DNA of 64,000 bases from positions 7,637,861 to 7,701,860 of the forward strand of contig BROE01000016.1 in the NCBI GenBank assembly GCA_036571765.1. The letters run 5' to 3'. Positions 58,001 to 64,000 of this stretch are shown here, piece by piece. The translations under genes and the position numbers were made by a program. How positions within the stretch are numbered: position 1 is the stretch's first letter; the number at the start of each line of letters is the position of its first letter. Below the pieces are notes generated by a model. It did not search any database. It saw only the letters and a program-made list of their open reading frames with translations, and had not been told where the DNA came from. This stretch comes from Plecoglossus altivelis (taxonomy: Eukaryota > Chordata > Actinopteri > Osmeriformes > Plecoglossidae).

Positions 58001-58919
58001 GAGATCCAATCAAGGAGATTACGCAAACTCCATGATCACAGACTGCGCGTAGAATTATCATTCTAATGATACACTGTAGGCTATTTTATACATATTTTGG
58101 CCTGGATAAAAATATTATAAATGCCAGGGGCTTTAAAAAGGATTAATTAAGTAAAACAATTACAAAATAGATCAATGCGCTCGACAAATGTTCTATTAGA
58201 AACATTGCCCTGAATGTATGGGGACAGACAATGTGATGGAATGAGGACGGAATCTTTGGCCTGCATTTTTTACCCACACGACATTTTTCACAGCCCTGCA
58301 TTTCCCCGTGCGATGCCCCTTCTGTGCCCACGCATCCTGCGCGATGGCAGTATGTTCGAGATACCTGCCAGGCTGTGACGCGGGCAGCATGCCGCGCACC
58401 CGCTGCCCCTCGCGCCGTGGGCCCCATCTGATATGTTGTTGTATCACAATGAAATGATATGATCTCTCACCTTTCTCCCTCACTGCTCGCTATTATTACA
58501 CGTCACTCTCGCGAACCAGCAACACCAACCATATGTTTAAACAATTTAAAAGTGTACGATTTGTAAAATGTATATTATGTGAACTATGACGGATGATCAT
58601 GTGCACTTATTGTCCTCTCGATAGTTTAAGAAGTTATACATGCATTGATCAACATTTTAACACATGATTGGAGTTCCCCCATTTTATATGTGGGCCTAAT
58701 TAACTGCAACGAATTATAATTTCTAAACAAATACGCCAAATAAAAAAATGTGGACATACCTGAGCATAGTAGCAGAATGCAAAGAAGTGTAGGAACCTGG
58801 AAATAGATGTAAATAGCGGGTTAATATATTGACACACTCAATAGATAGTATAAGCATCGTGTGTAAGCAAGTAGGAAATATACTTACAGATAACTCAAGG
58901 GAGATGGGATTCGTCGCAT
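53760..58919 (-). CDS. fgf8: fibroblast growth factor 8 (fish fgf8a or fgf8b)
   Basis: Secreted FGF ligand of the FGF8/17/18 subfamily; organiser signal at the midbrain-hindbrain boundary, limb/fin apical ridge and elsewhere. Joined exons: 58919-58888, 58796-58760, 57706-57526, 55987-55881, 54044-53760; 213 aa. Residues 1-23 are a signal peptide (MRRIPSPLSYLFLHFFAFCY). Then come the FGF8-specific SPPNFTQHVSDQSKVTD and [20 protein letters not shown], the beta-trefoil core (VETDTFGSRVRIKGAETGFY, YICMNKRGKLIGK, CIFTEIVLENNYTAL), the heparin-binding RRGRPRKGSRTRQHQREVHF and a basic tail ending SAER. N-glycosylation sequons are NQS, NFT and NYT. Internal exon sizes of 181 and 107 nt equal those of vertebrate FGF8. 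Two usually invariant positions differ (VLPNKK, YENWYMAF). Paralogue identity (a or b) is unresolved. Confidence 0.96.
54045..55880 (-). other. fgf8 intron 4
   Basis: 1836 bp. CA repeats at 54175-54265, 55046-55073 and 55117-55185. A degraded LINE-like reading (SLFHCPSIKKFW near 54700, minus) is possible but weak. Confidence 0.65.
55881..55987 (-). CDS. fgf8: fgf8 exon 4 (FGF core)
   Basis: 107 nt encoding KLVVETDTFGSRVRIKGAET and GFYICMNKRGKLIGK. Donor GTAGGA. Confidence 0.96.
55988..57525 (-). other. fgf8 intron 3
   Basis: 1538 bp with a C run and CA repeat at 56772-56810. No exon is seen. Confidence 0.75.
57526..57706 (-). CDS. fgf8: fgf8 exon 3 with internal alternative acceptor
   Basis: 181 nt from VTNQSPPNF to ADDGDVH. 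A second usable acceptor (TTTCACGCAG) ends at 57674, 33 nt in, just before HVSDQS. Confidence 0.95.
57707..58759 (-). other. fgf8 intron 2, CpG-rich patch
   Basis: 1053 bp, mostly AT-rich, with a CpG-dense patch at about 58305-58435. No counterpart of the mammalian alternative exon 1C is recognisable. Confidence 0.6.
58760..58796 (-). CDS. fgf8: fgf8 exon 2 (rest of signal peptide)
   Basis: 37 nt encoding FLHFFAFCYYAQ. Acceptor TTTCCAG, donor GTATGT. It is separated from exon 1 by a 91-bp intron. Confidence 0.93.
58888..58919 (-). CDS. fgf8: fgf8 exon 1 (start codon)
   Basis: 32 nt: MRRIPSPLSY plus CT, before donor GTAAGT. It matches the start of zebrafish Fgf8a (MRLIPSRLSYL). Confidence 0.93.
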
Positions 58920-61467
58920 GTTGATTTGGTTTATTGTTCCTCTGTTAAATTATTTTCCAAATTCGAGTTTAATTGGTGAACCGAAAAAGATGCAGGGTTC
59001 AGTTGCACTTGAAATCCTGGATTTCCAAGGAAAGCATTAAAATCCCAAACAACCAAGGGCGTATGAAGAGATGGATACGACCATAATTTGGGCTACATTC
59101 CTATCGTAATCATTGTCCATAACCCTTCCGCAAGAGGTTGCCGCAAAGACTGTACTACATTGACAGTACAATATGCTATTATTTTCAAGATACAATTACT
59201 TGTGATAACTGATAACAAGTGTCTGTCAGAATATAAGTGCACTTAAAAGTAGCCTAACTGAAAAAATGTATTCAAGTTTTGACAAAAGCGCTCGCAAGTG
59301 TCCTTAGCGATATATATCTAAAACAAAAACGAGGTCACCGGATGCCAAGTAAGATGACAGTTCCAGCGCGGCGGTGACTTTATTTGTTATTCCTACAACC
59401 GACACTTCAGACGCTGTGTTCTAGGTTTTATCCCGTTGCTGAGTGCGTACAGGTCTTCCTCCTTCGTGGTGAATACGCCGTGCGTGTCCCGTGCGTTCAG
59501 AGAGGGTGATGTTGCCTCTGTGGTCGGTAGTGAAGGACTGGTGAACTCTACCCGTCTCCCCTCCTCTACTCCCATCCCAAGCTCCAATGTCAACCCCTTG
59601 TTCGCGCTCACACCCCTGGTTAAAATGGAAGGGCGATCTGCAAGGAACAAGCCCTCTTTCTGCAGAACAAAAGCGACCCCCCTCCCCCTGCATTTAAAAC
59701 ATATATTCACCTGAGGAGAAGTCAACACTTGCAGGGAGAAAGGAGGAGTCTTTTCTAGCCTGCGCGCAATGACGCTTCAGCGCCGAATAATCCTTGGAAT
59801 TAATGAAATAAAATGTTGACTTGTGATTGACCAGACTAGTTTATAATGACGAGTCAAAATGTGTTTGTTCAGGGCTGCATTCGGAGCTACTCTCTGTTTA
59901 GCACATATGATGAAAATCACTCAAATTATTTTATTTGTTTATCTTCATTGAAATCATAACTGTTATGCAAAGTGTCTCTTACGTTTCGAGGATGAAACTG
60001 GGATGTGCCGCAGGGATGCGGCATGTCAGTCTTTGTAGCTAGCTTCATGTGTATTGCCGGGAGAAGTGTGAGACATATTAAAAGGATTACAGGCGATTAG
60101 CGTTTTTAAACACCCCCTCCCTTCATTTGATAAAGAGCCGCATTCTTCACAAGTCTCTGAACGGGAGCTTCTCGTCTTAACGAGATGGGCTTTTACGCAT
60201 TGCAGTTTAGATGTTCATGAACAAAAGTATAACAACGAAAAAAATGAACAATTTTTGTCATCAGGGGCTTATTGTCACTAGAGTGGTCAATTTATTACCG
60301 TTGACCCTAGACAACAAATGAACAATGACTTGCTCCGAAACTAAAAGTCCGTCTAAAGTGAAACAGACTTCTCCTAATGAACGAAAACGGAAACTCACTT
60401 CATTATGGATCAAACAGAACAATTAATAATGAACAATGATAAGACACGCTCACTTCAAGGGGTCAGAGGCGAATGGGCCATCAAATGATTCACTATTTTG
60501 TTGTTTTTTCCCTTAAGAGACAGGCCAAACCACCTCAAATTAACACCCACTCCGCCTACAGCGGACGATTTAACCTCCATCATCAGAGCACTTCATAGTT
60601 ATTGATCGTCCACCAATTAATTATTTTAAGCACCATTTCTAAGGTGGTCAGTATCGGGCAATGCAAGAATGAGACAATAGTTAGCTACTAAACAAAGCTA
60701 TTAAATTAAATAAGACTGGCATTTCTTAAATTGTCATTGTACACAAACCATGTAGTCAAGTAGACACTGTATTAGCTAAAGGGCTTATTTTTGGAGCAGC
60801 TCCATGTAGACTAAAGGCCTGGGATACTTCTACAAATCGAGCAACATCCCTTAAACCGTGACACCATCTTAAAATGTACCCTGAAACCTGCCAAACTTTT
60901 CATTTGATACAGTAAATCACATTATATACATCAAAACCTTTGCATCGTACGCCTTCAATTTTACAAACTACAGTTGGATCAACGCACTGATTGATGACTT
61001 TTCAAACTGAGGTTAACCATGATGGATTTGGGAACTTAAAGTTGATGGATTACTCCCCGCAGCGTCACTTAATGGCAAATCATTATCATTTATACCTTGT
61101 CATCCTGCCAGTTTCATCCCGACTGAACCACCGGGGGGCGCCACAAATGTTTTTGCATAACCATGAGATATTTACTCAATTTGTTTTTTAATAACATGCT
61201 GCCATGCATGCCTACATTAAGATCACTTCCTGTTCCCACATGAATAATTTGTCTTTCTTAATCATACATTTTCTTATCCCAATATAAAATAACATCGATG
61301 GATCTCATTAACTGTCTGGAATTTAGTTGCTTGATGGTTTATTACACAGGTTCCTCTCCTGGTATATACGTTGAGAGAGTCAGAGTGGTGAGTGTGGACA
61401 TTTGAATGGCTTTGCTTGTGTGTGCAAGTGTTGATAGTGTGTGAGCGTACATGAGGGTATGTTAATA

Positions 61468-61470
<3 letters not shown>
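58920..61470. other. fgf8 upstream flank
   Basis: It should hold the fgf8 promoter. A possible non-coding exon donor (CAG then GTGAAT) ends at 59711 on the minus strand. The rest is AT-rich without recognised repeats, apart from the CTCF-like site listed separately. Confidence 0.55.
61128..61142 (+). promoter_or_regulatory. CTCF-like site upstream of fgf8
   Basis: CCACCGGGGGGCGCC matches CCASYAGRKGGCRSY at 14 of 15 positions, in an otherwise AT-rich stretch about 2.2 kb upstream of the fgf8 ATG. Confidence 0.45.

Positions 61471-61510
<40 letters not shown>
61471..61510. repeat. (GT)n microsatellite
   Basis: An uninterrupted TG run of about 40 bp. Confidence 0.95.
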
Positions 61511-61666
61511 TGAGCGGCAGGTAGCTGCCACTCTGAGGGCAGGCGCAGGGCCTGGCTGCCCTCCCCTGAACCCCGGGAGCCACACATCCATCAGCAGCCC
61601 TGTGGGGGTCCCCAGCCCTCCCCCACCTTCTCTCTCCTTCACTCTCCTCCCTCCATTCCTCCCCAG

Positions 61667-61671
<5 letters not shown>

Positions 61672-61721
<50 letters not shown>

Positions 61722-61750
61722 CGCTCTCTCTCTTCCTCTCTCTCTCTCTC

Positions 61751-61835
<85 letters not shown>

Positions 61836-61909
61836 CCTCCTCTCTCTCCCCTCTTCTCTCTCCTCTCTCTCTTCCCTCTCTCTTCCTCTCTACTCTCTCT
61901 CTCTCTCTC
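61672..61909. repeat. long (CT)n tract
   Basis: About 240 bp of CT repeats with scattered CC and TT interruptions, directly before the duplicated block. Confidence 0.95.
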
Positions 61910-62620
61910 ATACCCCTCTGCTGCTGCTACTTTTCATTTCCTTCAACCCTTCCTCCCTGGGATACAACTTCCAGGCCTCCCCTCTGCCACTCCTCACCTC
62001 AGCTGATGTGTGTTACAGGGCCCAGAAGACCAGAAATAAGTCATCGCAAAGCACACAACTTCACAGAGTTTGTCTGGTGAAGAGAAACACCACCTGCCCA
62101 CATAGGAGCAGCGGACACGTGCTCTTCACGACAGCCAAGACTAGAAGAGAATCGGATCAACTAGTGAAATGTACTTTGGGTTGATGCTACCACTGTTGTA
62201 CTATCCTGAGGCCTGTATGCAATAGCATTTTGCTACGAGTGCCTATATCAGTCATCCTTTTTGTCACACATTTAGCAAGGAAAGAGTAAGGTGTTGCTCT
62301 AGCTGGGTAACGTTTGGAATGTGGAAGGTCGAGTCATGAGTCATGTTAACCATGTGTGGTTATGGTTAGAGATGACCATAAGACAACAGTAAGGTTTTGC
62401 ACTCCACTAGGATTGTACTCAAGACCCTTCAATTACAAGCACAGCACTTTTATGCCTTCCCCAACCCCCAGTGACTGGGCTGAGAGCTCAAGTGACCTAA
62501 AAGAGAGCGTTATAAAGTAGCTAAATGAAGTCACAGCCCTAAGGTATGTTTGTAGCCCCACAGTCCCCCAGACTATCACCTAACTCATTAGGTGTGTGCT
62601 TTCCAACGCTTTATCCATCT
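61909..62620. repeat. 712-bp duplicated block, copy 1
   Basis: Starts CATACCCCTCTG and ends TTATCCATCT at the N gap. It repeats at a constant offset of 786 bp. I compared several points along the block and saw no difference. Confidence 0.9.
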
Positions 62621-62630
62621 NNNNNNNNNN
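62621..62630. other. assembly gap (10 N)
   Basis: Ten N characters between copy 1 and a CT tract. Confidence 0.99.

Positions 62631-62694
<64 letters not shown>
62631..62694. repeat. (CT)n tract after gap
   Basis: 64 bp of CT repeat, equivalent to the end of the tract that precedes copy 1. Confidence 0.95.
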
Positions 62695-62698
<4 letters not shown>

Positions 62699-63406
62699 CC
62701 CCTCTGCTGCTGCTACTTTTCATTTCCTTCAACCCTTCCTCCCTGGGATACAACTTCCAGGCCTCCCCTCTGCCACTCCTCACCTCAGCTGATGTGTGTT
62801 ACAGGGCCCAGAAGACCAGAAATAAGTCATCGCAAAGCACACAACTTCACAGAGTTTGTCTGGTGAAGAGAAACACCACCTGCCCACATAGGAGCAGCGG
62901 ACACGTGCTCTTCACGACAGCCAAGACTAGAAGAGAATCGGATCAACTAGTGAAATGTACTTTGGGTTGATGCTACCACTGTTGTACTATCCTGAGGCCT
63001 GTATGCAATAGCATTTTGCTACGAGTGCCTATATCAGTCATCCTTTTTGTCACACATTTAGCAAGGAAAGAGTAAGGTGTTGCTCTAGCTGGGTAACGTT
63101 TGGAATGTGGAAGGTCGAGTCATGAGTCATGTTAACCATGTGTGGTTATGGTTAGAGATGACCATAAGACAACAGTAAGGTTTTGCACTCCACTAGGATT
63201 GTACTCAAGACCCTTCAATTACAAGCACAGCACTTTTATGCCTTCCCCAACCCCCAGTGACTGGGCTGAGAGCTCAAGTGACCTAAAAGAGAGCGTTATA
63301 AAGTAGCTAAATGAAGTCACAGCCCTAAGGTATGTTTGTAGCCCCACAGTCCCCCAGACTATCACCTAACTCATTAGGTGTGTGCTTTCCAACGCTTTAT
63401 CCATCT
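62695..63406. repeat. 712-bp duplicated block, copy 2
   Basis: Apparently exact repeat of 61909-62620. It continues past TTATCCATCT into unique sequence. Confidence 0.9.
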
Positions 63407-63574
63407 GGATGGATGGAGCGAAAAGGAGAGAGAGAGGAAGAGAAAGAAAAGGAGAAATATCACGGCCTGAGAGACCAGAGGATGAGGAAATGGGATGGAT
63501 GCAACGAGAGAAACGGAGATAGAGTTGACAGAGAAGACTGAGAGAGCGAGGGAGGGAGGGATAGACAGACAGAG

Positions 63575-63607
<33 letters not shown>

Positions 63608-64000
63608 GAGAGAGAGACAGACAGAGAGAGAGACAGACAGAGAGAGAGAGAGAAGGCTGAGGTGACAAAAGTGTCTCCCTGGCATCTCCTGTACCTCAGG
63701 GACTCTCTGACCACAGTTCCACTCACCAGTCTCACACCCTGGCCAGGGGTGCTTTCATGGCTCCGTAGGGCCCATCCAGATATATGTGTTTTTAACCCAA
63801 CACATACTAGCAGTAATACCTATTCCATGTGAGTGAAGGCACAGCCCAACACTACATTTTCAGCTTTAGGAGTCAGACTGGACCCTCTGTTCTGCCCTGC
63901 CCAGAGGCTCCTGTCTGCTCATGTCCTCGTCATCCTCAACTGTGGAAAGGTGCTAACTTTGGTGACAGGCCATAATGATCGCAGAAGAGTTTACATTTGG
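63407..64000. other. right edge, GA/GACA simple repeats
   Basis: GA and GACA repeats at about 63540-63655, then unique sequence with no recognised gene. Confidence 0.7.

Noticed and set aside
58143..58483. Possible counterpart of mammalian FGF8 exon 1C
   Set aside because: The CpG-rich patch in intron 2 does not encode the expected residues.
59393..59728. 111-codon minus-strand frame upstream of fgf8
   Set aside because: Starts from a non-ATG codon and shows no family motif; the region is more likely promoter or 5' UTR.
61473..62006. Long Ser/Leu-rich open frame
   Set aside because: Translation of the CT repeat tract; no coding evidence.

Overview
This is a vertebrate, specifically teleost-fish, genomic window. 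Coding exons are short and split by introns with GT/AG borders, dinucleotide microsatellites are dense, and all four recognisable genes are vertebrate families. The FGF8 N-terminus and exon structure are of the fish type. All four genes lie on the minus strand, so they read from high to low coordinates.

Layout from left to right. (1) 32-11700: prss12 (neurotrypsin), 12 coding exons for signal peptide, a 40-bp microexon, kringle, four SRCR domains, the zymogen-activation site and the first part of the trypsin domain including its catalytic His. The rest of the protease lies beyond the left edge. (2) 14534-16156: chchd1 (small-subunit mitoribosomal protein mS37), three exons, complete. (3) 16.3-28.3 kb: no recognisable gene; it holds simple repeats, a perfect hairpin and two strong CTCF-like motifs. 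(4) 28387-48236: fbxw4 (F-box/WD40), nine exons, complete, with two very large introns (5.9 and 9.2 kb). (5) 53760-58919: fgf8, five coding exons, complete, 213 aa. (6) 59-64 kb: upstream flank of fgf8 with a CTCF-like motif, long CT tracts and an apparently exact 712-bp duplication on either side of a 10-N assembly gap.

The fbxw4-fgf8 pair is a classic conserved linkage. In other vertebrates fbxw4 introns carry fgf8 enhancers, which would explain why fbxw4 keeps huge introns next to compact neighbours. Several non-repetitive, AT-rich islands inside those introns are listed as candidate regulatory elements, but conservation cannot be tested from one sequence. prss12 (human 4q26) beside chchd1 (human 10q22) beside fbxw4/fgf8 (human 10q24) suggests a larger ancestral linkage group. 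I saw no RNA gene, CRISPR array or intact transposon, and no system that I would call previously undescribed. The most notable points are the prss12 microexon replacing the usual proline-rich segment, the retained FGF8 alternative splice acceptor, and the flanking CTCF-like sites.
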